From positions 397,098-461,097 of the forward strand of contig NW_001865050.1 in assembly GCF_000002865.3 (NCBI RefSeq): a stretch of 64,000 nucleotides of DNA, written 5' to 3'. Positions 34,311-46,700 of this stretch are shown in pieces. Source of the stretch: Monosiga brevicollis MX1 (lineage: Eukaryota > Opisthokonta > Choanoflagellata > Craspedida > Salpingoecidae). Positions within the stretch are counted from its first letter, which is position 1. The number at the start of each line of letters is the position of its first letter. The position numbers and the translations under genes were made by a program. The notes below the pieces were generated by a model. It made no database searches, was not told the DNA's origin, and worked only from the letters and a program-made list of their open reading frames with translations.

Positions 34311-35646
34311 TTAAGAATTGGAAGAATTGGAACCAACATCAACGACAACATCTGATGGGTCCTCCTCAATGGGCTTGACGGGTTCCATTCGCGGGCGGTC
34401 GTGTTGATCGGCGAGCGGAATGCCATTTTTTTCCTTCTGGTCCTAAAAAAAGGAAGAAGGAATCGTCAGACGGGGGCAAGGAAGCTCAGAGGAGGGTGCA
34501 GGCTGTCTCATCAGAAGAGTTGTTGTCACGGGTCAGGCAGGCGCGGTGCCGTGAACCAACCTGCTTCTTTCGGTACATGAGGTAGGAGTAGACGAAGGCG
34601 GCAATCAGCAAGAGGCCGCCCAAAATGCTGAAGATGATGGTCAAGATCAAAGTGGCTAAAGCATGGCCGTATCGGAAGGCGAGTATTCGGGGATGAGCGA
34701 CAGGATGAATTGCCTCCGGCCCTGGCCGTGCCACAACGCAATCAGGAAGCTCGTACTATGATCGTCATTGTCGGCCACCTCGACTTTGGGATCACCAGGC
34801 GTGACAGTGACATCGCTACCGTTTCGTGCCTTGATGATGACTACAGAACAATGAATCAAGGCACATGGGAGGAGGATCAGGAGCGCCAGGCTGCTGGGCC
34901 AGATGAGTTGAATGAACCAAAAGAGAAAGACATACTCTCTTCCAAGCTGATGTTTTGAGCCGTTTCTTCGTCATCGACTACAATTTCGACCACGATTTCG
35001 GTTTCACCTTTGTTATTCACACGCTAAAAATGGTGGGTGGCAAGTCCAGAGTGAGGGATAGCGTTGTTGGCGAGAGTGAGCATGAGGCATGCATGGGTTG
35101 GTCACACATACCCCGCCAACTTCCACGTCGTTGGGATCCAAACCAGTCTGATTGGCCACTTGTTGCTGAATGTCCTCAACTGTAACCGAAGAGGCAGACG
35201 TGAGGGTTCGGATAACAGAAAACTGATTTCTTAATTGTTTCAAATGCGGGCGTGCGAGGGTCGATACAGAGAAATAAAGCCCAACTACGCCCAGGCCTCA
35301 CCTGTTTCATCATCCAGGGCCACCTGATCCTCGAAAGAAATGCCAGAAACACCGGCCGTGCCCTTGGAACTCTTGGTATAGCCAAGGTCACCCACGTTGT
35401 AAATCAGCTATAGAGGGATAATGACAGCGATGAAGGGTGAGTGGTATCGGAGGGAAGAGGGGGAGGGAAAGCCGAGTGTGTGCGGGCGGGCGAGCGAGGC
35501 AGCTCGGGGTGCGCGCGGACTCGAAATGCCTGCCACACACGCTTCCTTGCAGCAAGTGGTGGCAAACAAACCTTGTACTTGGTACCAGCAGCAGCAACTA
35601 GGCTGAGAGCGGCAAAGATCAGCAGCCAGGACCGGCTACTCGCCAT
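34311..35646 (-). CDS. Single-pass type I membrane protein, unknown function
   Basis: ATG at 35646 opens a signal peptide (MASSRSWLLIFAALSLVAAA). Following exons encode LIYNVGDLGYTKSSKGTAGV, SSVTVEDIQQQVANQTGLDP, RVNNKGETEIVVEIVVDDEE and VTPGDPKVEVADNDD, a small extracellular alpha/beta region. A transmembrane helix follows (LILTIIFSILGGLLLIAAFV), then YLMYRKK and a short acidic tail (PIEEDPSDVVVDVGSN) ending at TAA 34311-34313. The alternation of a V-x-x-V-E-D-I-Q helix with beta-rich strands is reminiscent of SEA-like modules, but that is not certain. About six short introns. An in-frame ATG 42 bp upstream is possible but spoils the signal peptide. Likely a plasma-membrane or ER glycoprotein. 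Confidence 0.65.
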
Positions 35647-35726
35647 CTTGATGGTCAGTGAATCCTCGGACAAGACAACCCCCCACACCCCTCAAACTCG
35701 GAGACAGCCTCAAACAAGTAATTGAG

Positions 35727-35730
35727 AGAG

Positions 35731-35781
<51 letters not shown>

Positions 35782-35887
35782 AATTGGTGTGGTCGGTTGA
35801 GAAAGGAGCAAAGACACAAAGGAAAAGTACAACTACCACATGTGAGAGAGAGAGAGTGAATTGGTTTGGTCGGTTTGAGAAAGAGAG

Positions 35888-35971
<84 letters not shown>

Positions 35972-36080
35972 TTGGTTTGGTCGGTTTGAGAGAGAGAGTT
36001 TGAGAGAGAGAGAGAGAGTTTGAGAGAGTTTGAGAGAGAGAGAGTTTGAGAGTTTGAGAGAGAGAGAGAGAGAGTTTGAG
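35727..36080. repeat. Large (GA)n satellite with interspersed GAATTGGTTTGGTCGG units
   Basis: Long GAGAGA runs are interrupted three times (about 35780, 35858 and 35969) by GAATTGGT[GT]TGGTCGGTT followed by GAGA. Past 35995 the tract becomes GAGAGTTT units. It lies between the starts of two divergent genes. Confidence 0.9.
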
Positions 36081-36140
36081 AAAAGGGGTGGCTGTGTTTG
36101 GTCAAAAGGCTTAGCTGGCTTTGACCATGGCGTCGCATCC

Positions 36141-36216
36141 AAATTCATCTGACATTATAATCTGACAACTAAACTCAAAGTGTGGTAAAAAGTACAGTTA
36201 CGTTCAGGCTGCTTTC
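36141..36216. promoter_or_regulatory. 76-bp duplicated upstream element, copy 1
   Basis: Aligned without gaps to 40145-40220, 71 of 76 positions are identical. It opens with a direct repeat, TCTGACATTATAATCTGACA, and ends GTACAGTTACGTTCAGGCTGC. It ends 64 bp before the start codon of the TSP1 gene. Both copies lie upstream of plus-strand genes whose sequences are otherwise unrelated, which suggests a promoter/5'UTR module or a transposable-element remnant. Confidence 0.6.
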
Positions 36217-36280
36217 AACACACACACACACACACGCATTGTTTGTGTTTTACATCATCGGACCCAAGGGGGCGGCGAAG

Positions 36281-38588
36281 ATGGTTATGGCAGCGGCCCT
36301 GGGGTTGGTGGCGATCCTTCTGGTGGCCGGCGTGCGAGGTGATTCAGAGTGTCAGTATGGCGCGTGGGTGACGGCTGCCGAGTGTTCGATCCGCAATGGC
36401 GCGTGTCAGGCCATCCAGACGCGCGATCGCGTGAGCGGCCCTGCCCATTGTGATGCCGTGATCCAATTGCTCAACTGCGCCGAGGGAACCTGCGACAGCC
36501 TCGACTGCACGTACGGCCCCTGGTCCGTCTGGTCCACCTGCTTCAACGCTACGCAGTATCGTACTCGTGATGTGCGCCACCCCCGCTACCTCGCGCGTTT
36601 GCAAAGAGCCGCTCCCGGATCGCTCACCACCCTTGGCAATGTGCGCAGCTCCTGCGCCTTGTCAATTCAACGTGCCCCAACAGCGATGCCAGCCAATTGC
36701 ACCAGTCCCGCGCCTGCACTAATGGTAAGCCTCTCTTCCTTTTCCTGCATCTCCACACCTCGCCTCCCAATTCGCGGGTCTCCCCCCACACCTGCAAAAT
36801 CTCGGTGGCGGCTGTCCTCTTTGAATCTGCGCCACGTCACCCGTGTCTCCACACAGACGCCCCGGTCATCGAGGTCGACGGCGGGAACCTCGTCTTTGTG
36901 CTCTCAAGTGGAACCGTCCAGTTTCAGAATGCCACGGGAACCTACTCCCTGGAGGCCATCGAAGCACACCAGTACGCACTGGCCCTCGACGTAAGTTACC
37001 ACAGTCCACCCTCGCGCCTCCCAAAGCCAGAAACCCGCCCGCATCTTACTTCGAGTTACCCCTCTCCGTGTACACCTTTGGCAGGCCATTGCAGTGGCCA
37101 AACAAGAGCTAGAAGAACACCATACTCAGATGGAGGAGACTATGACCGCTCTGGAAGCTTACGTGAACAGCCAAGTCGAGCAGGTTCAAATCGAGGGTCA
37201 GGTTGGTTTTTCTTGATGGTCCTTGCCCCTGCCATTCTCGGCACCATCCCACCTTGACCCGTGGCTGCTTTCAGAACTTTACAGAGAGCAAGATTGCCGC
37301 AGTCGAAGCAACCGCGGACCAGGATCGTGCCTGGAACCAGGCCGAGCGTGACCGCATCGAGAACACGCTTGTCGAGTTTGAGATCGCCATGGACGAGCTG
37401 GCCCACACCAACGTGACGCTCGCCCTCAATGAATCAATCATTGATGCGCTTAATACATCCTCGCTCCACGATGCCATCCTGGACGCGCTTCAGTCTGAAG
37501 TAGAAGAGCTCAAGACAGACCGCATCACGGCTACGCAAGTCACCGAACAGATCCAAACGGCCAAAGACGAACTTGCCGTCGCCTTGCAGCCCACTGATGC
37601 CGAGGTACCACGCCCTTGAGGGATATTCCTTGTTAAAATGCTCACGTCGCGGGTTGTTTTGATAGATCGCAGCCTGGACGCGCGCAGCGCTGACACCTGC
37701 CATTGCAAGCCTCAACGCAACCTTGGAGGGCGCCCTCCTTCGCCTTGACTTTGCCGTTGTGCCCTTTGCTTACAAGATATCTGGATTTGAAGTTCGCTTT
37801 AAGGTCAGCCACAGTGACACCAATGATCCTTCTTTTCATGCTGCCCAGCCAGTCCCGCTGCCTGCAACCTCACCCCGCCCGCAACCTCACTCGTACGACG
37901 TGCTTTTGGGTTTGCACGTTGCTCATCTGCTAGGGCATTGACGCAACCGAATACGAGTACCGTTTCGTCGACGACGTGGCGACACGCCGCATCGGCATTG
38001 ATCTGACTCAGTTCAACGGACAACGCATTCAAGCTTCGATCCGCATCATCACGCCCTTGATTGGTATGGCTTGCCCGCTAATCAGAGGCTCAGTCCGGCC
38101 TGGTCTTACCTCCATGTTTGTGGCTGCATCCCAGATTCCGAATTTGTCACCGACGTCACCACCGCCGAGACGCTTTACATGGCCGAGGTGCACACGGCCT
38201 CCTGCGTTTGGGGCTGGTCGCTGGCAAGCACCACACCAACCTCGGCGCGTTGCGAGCTGACTATCAACCTTGCGACCGAGTCTGTGGTGCATGCCTTTTT
38301 CACAGGCCACGCAAAAATGGAATCGAGCTGGTGTGTTTGCGCCCAATTTTTGCCCCCGGGGGTGTGACCCGTGCCTGCTCAGCCCATCGTGGGGATGGCG
38401 AAATTCTGTGTCTGCCAGGGTTTATGCCAATATGGCCTTCAACGACGACGTGCAGCAATGGGGGCTTGCTGGGATGGCCAGGTATGGCCCAGCCCATACG
38501 TACTCGACGCAATGGGATAATATCCATGCCGAACGCATTGACACCGTGCCCGCTGGTCAGTGCGAACCTCTCCTGGTCATTCTAGTCC

Positions 38589-38647
<59 letters not shown>

Positions 38648-39793
38648 AGCTCACGTTGCGCGCCTGCATCCAGGCTCGCTCAAGGTCACCCTGCTTGTCC
38701 AAACCAGCGGCAATGTCGACTTTAACGGTGCTGGCCTCCAAGTTGTTGTTTTGCCCAAGCGGGAGACCGCAAACAGCTATTACTGTACCTACTCGTAAGT
38801 CGCTAAGCAACACACTGTCTCAGCCTCGAATTCCGCCACTCACTCTAGCACGGCGCGGGTTGTGCGACGCCAACAGTGAATGGAGCCGAGCCGTTTCAAC
38901 TGATGTGACCGAACTGTGCGATAACTCCATGACCGTGGCCGACTCGTCCATCGTGTACACCTTTTTCAACGGCCATGGCCAAGTGCAGTCGTCCTGGATG
39001 TACGGATCGGTCGCATACGGCGACGTCAGCGTCGTGGCGGACATCGCCATCCAATCGCGTGCCCCAGCGCATACCTACCGCACGCAATGGTGCACCTTTG
39101 GTACTGGCCGTGTGGGTGTCTACTCGGGCGCCTTGACGGCCACGCCCGTTTTATACGCGGCAGTCGGGGGGTCATTCAACCTTGCCGGCAGTCAAGGGTT
39201 CTGGATGGAGCGTCCTGCTTTTGACGAGACGTCCGCCGGGGCTTTCACGTGTACTCCAGCCTGGACTCAAAACCTGGCTGCCGGGGTGACGACCACCTTG
39301 TGCTCCACAGACCTGACGCTGAAGGTGCGTGAAATTGCGACCGACGTAAAATCATGAACCCTTGAGGCAGCGCCTCACGGACACGGTGGCGGTGGTGGTG
39401 GTCTGTAGCGCCGCAGTGTGGTGTTCGGGTTGCTCGCTAGCCACGCCCGTGTGGCCACGGGTGGCTATTGCTACGCTCTGATTGATTATGGAAGCAGCGA
39501 CCCGGCTGACGCGGCGCTTGTTGCGCCGCTCTCGAGCGTCACGCTCACCAACCTTGGGCCTGCACATACCTACGCCACGAATTGGGACAACTTTGGTACG
39601 TTGCGACGACTCCGCTCTGCAGGGCGTGCCAGGCTCAAAGCGGAACTCATGTTCGGCGCTGCGGACCTTTGCAGTGCACTCGCGTGCGCGTGTTCTTGAT
39701 GCTGGTACACACACCGTTTCGGTGGTGGCCTACTGCACCCTGGCCGGCGGTATTAACGGTCTGTCGCTGCAAGGCTACTATTATCCGGTTTAA
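36281..39793 (+). CDS. Secreted TSP1 / coiled-coil protein with three-copy C-terminal repeat
   Basis: ATG at 36281 opens a signal peptide (MVMAAALGLVAILLVAGVRG). Two cysteine-rich modules follow (CQYGAWVTAAECSIRNGACQ and CTYGPWSVWSTC), the second matching thrombospondin type 1 (W-x-x-W-x-x-C). After several introns comes a long coiled coil (VAKQELEEHHTQMEETM, then exon 37275-37604 with AAVEATADQDRAWNQAE and ILDALQSEVEELKTD). The C-terminal third has at least three copies of a module carrying [GA]PAHTY[SRA]T[QN]W (near 38490, 39064 and 39557), preceded by V[VS][HY][AT]FF[TN]GH in copies 1 and 2. It ends YYYPV at 39793. There are many short introns, one holding a GT run. An extracellular matrix or surface role is inference; the repeat module is not a domain I recognise. 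Confidence 0.72.
38592..38647 (+). repeat. (GT)n microsatellite in an intron
   Basis: About 27 GT units inside an intron of the TSP1/coiled-coil gene, ahead of the next acceptor. Confidence 0.9.
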
Positions 39794-40471
39794 TTCGGTG
39801 GTGGCCGCTGTGCTCTCCGCCCCCACACACTTTGACATCCACCAATTCAAAAAGTCATGGTGTTTCACATTATGGCAGCAGTATCTGCGCCAAAGGCAGA
39901 GTTGACTAGGTGCGCTCGCGTGTCGTGTCCCCATGACACATGTGTCGTGAGGACTTTGTTTTGTTTTCACAGGTGTCATGTGTCGAATGAGACGTGGTGA
40001 ATTGATTGTTTACATGTCAACGGCAACCCAAGGGGATAGATAATACATGTGTGCTCTGCCCTTCAGAGATGCTTCGCCATCGCTCAGGGCAGGTGCTTGG
40101 ACTCATGCACAACACCTCGTTGTGTTGTCAGCTGTTCAACATACAAATCCATCTGACATTATAATCTGACAACTCAACTCAAAGTGTGGTAAGGGGTACA
40201 GTTACGTTCAGGCTGCTTTCATTCGACGTCGACACACACTGAAGAACCGACACGAGCTGCCGTTCCGAGGGGTCAGAACAGGTGCTGGATCGGGGTGGTG
40301 CGGGGGCAGACCAGCAGGTAAACAGGCCACAAGGTCAAGGGAGGAAGGAAACGTACGAAAAATTGGAAAGTAGAAGGATTGAGGAACGTGGAGGGAGATG
40401 ACGGTCGTGTTTGGACTCATGAGATCGGTTGTGCATGGCTTGCAGCTCAAGAGCCAGACCTTGCCGCCACG
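39794..40471. promoter_or_regulatory. Intergenic region upstream of the HET-like gene
   Basis: Head-to-tail gap between two plus-strand genes; contains the second 76-bp element (40145-40220). No other gene supported. Confidence 0.5.
40145..40220. promoter_or_regulatory. 76-bp duplicated upstream element, copy 2
   Basis: Same orientation as 36141-36216, with five substitutions (three of them adjacent, AAA to GGG) and no gaps. It lies 251 bp before the start codon of the HET-like gene. Confidence 0.6.
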
Positions 40472-43156
40472 ATGGCCGACACCTCCGACGGCCTTGCGCC
40501 GGTGGAGCTCAGCGATATCACGGCCATGGTATGGATGACGGGCGAGCAGAAGGAGCGCCTTCTTGAATGACAGCACCTTGCATGGCGACCACCCCTCGGC
40601 ACGCTGACCAATCCCCCACGCTTGCTTACTACAACTGTATCACAGGAATGGGACCTGCTATCCAATCACAAGGCGGGGGTTCCTGGTGTAAATCAGCTCG
40701 CTTGCTACCCAAACACTTGATTCACCATCTGCAACAGCTGGTCGACAACAACTTTGGCGCCGTTGCGAGTCCTGTTCGGGTTCAGCCGCCTCTCCTCGAC
40801 CGGGGACACCACGGACACGAAACTTGTCCCCTAGGTTGCCTTCCCGACCATGTCATGCTGCCCTGGGCCTCGGACCTTTTGTCCCTGCTCAGCACTACCG
40901 TGCGCCTTCCCAGCTGGAGCGACCTCGCTGCAACCAACTGGCCTCAGGGCCCCACTCTGTTCAACTCCACCTGGGCCATTGTCATGCACATCATCAACTG
41001 TCCCGGCTGTGACCAGGAGCGCAGCATGGTGTTGCGCCTATATGAACAAGTGACTGAGGAGGGCCCAAATATCATTCATCAGCCCACCTTTGCTGCGGCA
41101 CGCATCGCCGATGGGTTTTCTCCACTTCAGCTCCTGCTCTTCGGCTTTGTCGTGGACACGATCAGCTCGCACCTCATGCAGGGCTTGCACCTGGAAGCGC
41201 TGGCCCTCAAGATCGAGCGGCAGCATAGTGGCTTGGCCACGGATCTCGTCACTGACCAGCTGGGTCGCCTTACGGTGGCTTCACCCGGGCAGCTGGCTGC
41301 ACGGACCACCCTCACGAGTCAACACCCTCGTTTGGCGCCAGTTGCCGTGCATCCCACGGCCGACGCCGACACAATTGCCGAATCGGCGTCAGTCCCGAAT
41401 GACGAGCTCAGGGACTCTGCCGATTCGACCCAATTAGGCGGAACTCACGTTCAAGCCCTCATGGCCTCGCGGCCATCCCCCCACGAGCCACACCGACCGA
41501 TTGAGCATGAACCGCACAGGCAGCACATGACTCTGCACCTCCTCGACCGCCAAGCTCTTCAGACCATTCTCTGGATTGAGCGCATTGAATGGGCAGGCGA
41601 GGGTCAAGATGCCCATGTGTACCTCTCAGCCACGCACGAGCTGCACCCTGCTCGCGTTCGAGTGTCCATCTCCCACGTTTGGCCGCCCCCTGAGACGTGC
41701 GCCGTCCAAGTCCACGTGCATCCACCACCAGGTCTGGCCCTCGCTGCCTGGAGCGTTCTTCAGCCTTACGGCAGCATTGCTCGCCTTCGATATTATCAAA
41801 AGCAGTTCAACGCCTACTTGTGGTATGACATGCTGTGCATGCAGCTCAATCACGTGCATCAAACCCACCAGCGGCCCCTCATGAGCGCTCTTTACTTGAG
41901 TTCGTTCACGCTACCCCTGGGCCCGAACGGCGAAGATGGAGAGCAGTTCCTATCAGGCCCCTACCTTCGCCGGCTCTGGACCTTGCAAGAGACCCTCTCC
42001 TGCAACCTTTTGCTGCAAGATCACAGCGCTCACTACGACCTGCTCAACGAGGTGGCTGAACTTTCCTGTCACTCCCTCACCACTCGGCGCATTTTAATGC
42101 GCATGCGCTGTTGTATGCTGATCAAGCAGTTTCTCAACTATCCCAGTATTCGCACCCTTGGCCAAATTTGCGCCCGAAGCTTGGATGAGCTCTTGGGCTC
42201 GGCCATCTCCGTTTCTGGCGCAGCCCTTCGCTCGCTGCTGCAATGTCCCATCATGCCCGAGGGCTGTTCTCTGGCCCTTGCCCTGATCATCTTCAAGGAA
42301 ATGCCGGCATCCACCTGTGACATTGTTCTGCGACTCATACCCCTCACAGCACGCCTAACCGGTAAGAATATCTGTTGTCAGAAATGTACCCTACACATCG
42401 CATTCTTCCGTTTGTCATCGATGGCCATGCTCATCCGGTTCACTTTAAATCGATCCGGCTTGCGGTGCAGCTGGCTGTCAGCCACCAGAAATAAGCTGGA
42501 CACCTGATGGTTGGTATCTGGTCGAGCGCCTTCGACGTCTCTCGCACCCTGCCTCCGACAACTGGGTTCATGCAGCCTACGGCTTGCCCATCTGGGGAGT
42601 ATTTGGCGAAATCTTGCCCATGGATGAGGCTGAGGCTGCTGTCATGGCCAGCAAGCTGCTCCGCCTTCCTTGCATCCACATGCCCACCTCCTCCACATTC
42701 TGCAGCTGGCCTTTTGCGCCGGCCTACGCGCTAGGCAAGGTACCCTGGGGTCACCAGGTGGCTGTTCGCGGCACTCGGCTGAAGTTCCACAAAGATCAGT
42801 ACCAAGGAAGTGTCGTTCGGCCTGTAGCCTTGCTTTTTGAACCCGCAAGTGGCTGGCTGGGCTTGACGGACGATGGCCTGGGTCACACGAATGCGAGCGA
42901 GCCTGATGAGCTGCCCCAGTACCACAGTCTGGTCTGCGTACAACTTTCTGACATTCGCGACACCGTGGCATTGAGTCGACTGGCGCCGACTTTGTTCTCC
43001 GGTCGTGTGGGCCCCTTTATTCGCTACGCTTTGGCTCTTCAGTATGATGAGGCTGGCTTGACCAGTCAACAGGGTGGCATCTTGACCTGGATCAGCGACG
43101 GCATGCCAGGCTATCAGGAGCAACCAGCAGATTGGTTTGAAGCCGTTGTCATCTAG
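40472..43156 (+). CDS. Large protein with HET-like motifs
   Basis: Probable start ATG at 40472 (MADTSDGLAPVELSDITAM) with a donor right after; the main exon runs to the donor at about 42361 and the last exon from about 42489 to TGA at 43156. Three motifs in order match the fungal heterokaryon-incompatibility (HET) domain: VSISHVWPPPE near 41670 (HET: aLSyvWG), YLWYDMLCMQLNH near 41817 (WiDalCInQ), and LRRLWTLQETLSC near 41967 (RvWtiQEl). HET is a TIR-related domain that triggers cell death in fungi. Residues before and after are helical and unlike anything I recognise; a C-terminal region (YALGKVPWGHQVAVRGTRLK) follows. The junction between the first and second exon is unresolved. Gene reality is high; HET assignment is moderate and rests on motif order. 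Confidence 0.6.
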
Positions 43157-43793
43157 CTCGAAACTCGAAAATTAGAATGCATGAGGGTGGTTCAAAATGG
43201 CCAGCAGGCGGCGGGCCACGCCTTTCTGACTTATTGGTGTGGCTTGGCCTAACAAGTCTTCACAAGCGCAGAGCGTTTGACCACACAAACACATCTGGCA
43301 AGCTACACGAGATCTGGCTTTGCTAGTTTCGTCAGCGATGGAACAGTCAAGTTTGTAGAGGCTGAGTGCCTGAATCCATCATGACAAGCCTAAAAGTGGG
43401 TGGTGGCCGACGTAGTAGACTACGGTTGCTATTCGGCATGTACTGACCGGCTCGGGATAGGCAGAGGATGGAGCAAAGCTTGGTAAATTGAAAGTGACAT
43501 GCTCAATCACTGTTATTATGTTCTCAACGCTTTTTTTTGAAATATGCAGCAAAGTGGTCGAGGGTAGGTAGGGCAAGCGGTGGTATCGCCTTGACCCGAA
43601 TAAAGCACACTCAAACGGGGAGGTGAAACGAGAGGGTTGGACTGTACACATGTGAGAGGTGGGCTTATATGGTACACATACACACAAAAAAAATCAAACG
43701 GGCTTCAGGCACAAAAAATGAGTGGCTAAGGCGCCAATACTCAACTCAGCGCAATCACGAAAAAGGAAGGGGGACTCTGGGCCCTATGCGGCA
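43157..43793. other. Convergent intergenic region
   Basis: Between the 3' ends of the HET-like gene and the DCX-EF gene. No gene seen. Confidence 0.5.
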
Positions 43794-46700
43794 GTTGTAA
43801 ACGCTGTTACGACCTGATCATCCACAGGCACCGATTCACGCGCCAGCCATGCGCAAAATTCGTCAAACAAGATCTAAAAGCAAGCACCGACCACAAACCG
43901 AGCATGAGCAAAAGCCGAGACGACGTGAGGGATTCAGGGAAACATGGTACAATGATTTGGCAAAGCAACGCACCTGCCCCCCCTTGTTGGTGTCGATCCG
44001 TGCAAAGACGTCACGCGCTTCCTCCTTGTCCATATGCATGCCCAAGTGATCGAGGCCGCTGTAAAATTCGGCAAAATTCAGGCGACGGTCTGCTCCTCGG
44101 TCCAAGTCTGCAAATACGCAAAACACCTGACACAACGCGAGAAGCATGGGTCGGGTGAGGAGGACATGAAGCGGCTACGTCAAACCTTGTGTGGAGCGAT
44201 GCAATTTACTCCCCAACAAGTTGCTGCCGAAAGTTGACTGGTCAAACGTGCCGGGGAAGTAGCCTGGCACTCTCACCTTAACAAAGTAGACTATGTTGAT
44301 CAAGAGCGCAACAAATTCATGCTTTTCGATCCAGGGGTCGCCATCACCATCCTTGATCTACGTGGTAAAACGTGACTCATGGGCTTGAGACACTGTTGCA
44401 GTTGCGCTGCTGCGAGGTGAGCGAGGCGAAAGAGACGAATCCCACCGTCGTCTTTTTGTAAGCTCGCATCAATGCTGGTTTGTGATTGAGTACAGGGTAA
44501 CGCTCCACCACAAACTTGTCAATCTCCGCCTATTCAATCACAGGGACAGGAGAAGTGAAAAAAAAGTGACGATCGTTAAAGTGCTAAAAGAATCAAGCTG
44601 AACAGAAGACGAAGCCAAAAACCTCAGCACACAAACAAGGACAAGAAGGCGAAGCTCACAGCCCGACGCACCAGGGATACTTTGCCATTGCCATTGTAGT
44701 CCATTTGGTTCCAAGCACGCCGCAAACGCGCAGCGTCAGCGACGAGGGACTTGATGTCCTTTTCCACCAAATCAAAGCGGCGAGTCACAATATCGGGCAC
44801 GACATCTCGAGATTGGGTGGCTTGCTTTTGGGCTGTGGCCGCCTGCTTTTCCATTTCGGTACTGGCCATGGTAAAGTCGGAAAGCACAATGCTGTTGACT
44901 GGATATTTGTTGCGTGCCTGGACCAAGCGCACGCATTGTCTTGGTTAAGGATAACAGAGAAGTCTGAAAGCAGCATTCGCTTGACAGAGACCGATGGACA
45001 TACCACCCAAGCACAAAACTCGTCAAACAGGACTACGCCACCGTCGTTACTGTCCATGTTCTCAAACTCACGTGCCGCTTGTTTTGAGCTGAGACTGGCA
45101 CCGACCTGAAACCAGATGTGATATGGGCGTGAGGGCGTGAGGGGGTTGGCATTGATGATCATGAATGTTGGGGGGGGGGGGGGGACAGGAAGCCTACAGT
45201 CTCCACGCCTTGTTGAAATTCCTCAAAATTGATGCGTCGATCATCATCCTATAACAAATGGTGCACAAGTCAAGCAATAAGTAAGCAGATGATCAAAGGT
45301 GGGCCAGAATGAGAGAAAATCAGAGAGGCAGCAGAGCAAGATTCGCGAGCTGGGAGCAATCACAAGCCAACTCCATCTGGACCGTTACGCGTACCCGGTC
45401 GATATGATCAAAGATGTGAAAGAGAAGGTTAAAGGTAAAGATGTTGCGAATAAGAGCAGGAAACTCGGCCTTTTCAACCCAGGCGTCTTGGTCGCCGTCC
45501 ACGAGGGTAGTCTGCTTGAAAGCGCGCATGAGAGCTGGTTTGTGATCCAGCATGGGAAACTGGGTGCTCGTCCACTTGTCCACCTCAGCCAGACTGCAGA
45601 TGCCATTGCCATTGTAATCAAGAGCACGCCACGCAGCCTGCAGTGCTTCTGGGTCGTGCAGCAAGGCCTGAATTTGTGGTTCAACTTCATCGAACTGGGT
45701 GCAGACGAGACGGATGTCCTTATCAGCCAGAGCCGAGCGTGGCTTTGAACCCTGCGTGCGGGAGTGCTATGAAGAGGCGCACAAGAAGCGAGAGATTGCG
45801 CGCACCATGTGTGATGTATGCAGGCAATGATGAGTGGTGAGGAGCACGTGTCAAGTGGGAAAAGTACTGGGCTCGAAAAGGCGCACTCATGGCCCTTGCA
45901 CATGGCGGCATACTGTTCTGCAGGCATCACGCACCTGCTGAATATCCATGGTGGCACTAGCACGCGTGCTGCCTTCTAGAATGTCACCATCGACAGGGCA
46001 CTCCACACGAGCCACCCAGGAGCAAAACTCGTCTGTGCAAACAAGTTTATGATCAAAGGAAAACACGATGCATGAAAAGCAACGGGTGCAGAGCGCAGAT
46101 CAGACACGATCAGAGAAAGAGGCTTTGAGACGAGCGATCCTGCACGTTTGCGAGATCCAGCCAAGTCAACGTACCAAAGAGAATGTGGCCACCGTGATTC
46201 ACATCGAGTTCAGCAAAGGCGGCGACAAGCTCAGCATCGGAGAGCTTGAGGCCGATGGTATGGCTGTTTTCGCGGAATTCGACTGGGTCAATCCGGCGGT
46301 CGTGGTTGCTGTCCAGCTGCAATGGTACGTGTACGCATGCGACAGGCACCCGCAAGCAAGACGTGAGCGGATAGCATCCCAGGCGGCGGAGGGCGGTGAG
46401 CAAAAAGCGAGCAGTTGATGCAGATCGAAATATCACCTGTTCAAAGATATGGAATAGCTTGTTGAAGAAGAAGATGTTGCGGAGGAGGGGAGGAAACTCC
46501 TTGCGTTCAATCCAGGCGTCCCCATCACCGTCCCGGAGGGTAGTATACTTGAAAGCCCGCATAAGGGCGGGCTTGTGATTCAAGAGAGGGAAGCGTTCTA
46601 GGACCAGCTTGTCAACTTCAGCCAGACTGCGATTGGGGGTGCGGGGGCCCGGGGCGTTGAGCCCGAACATGCTTTGAACAAGGGTGCAAACCAAAGCGAA

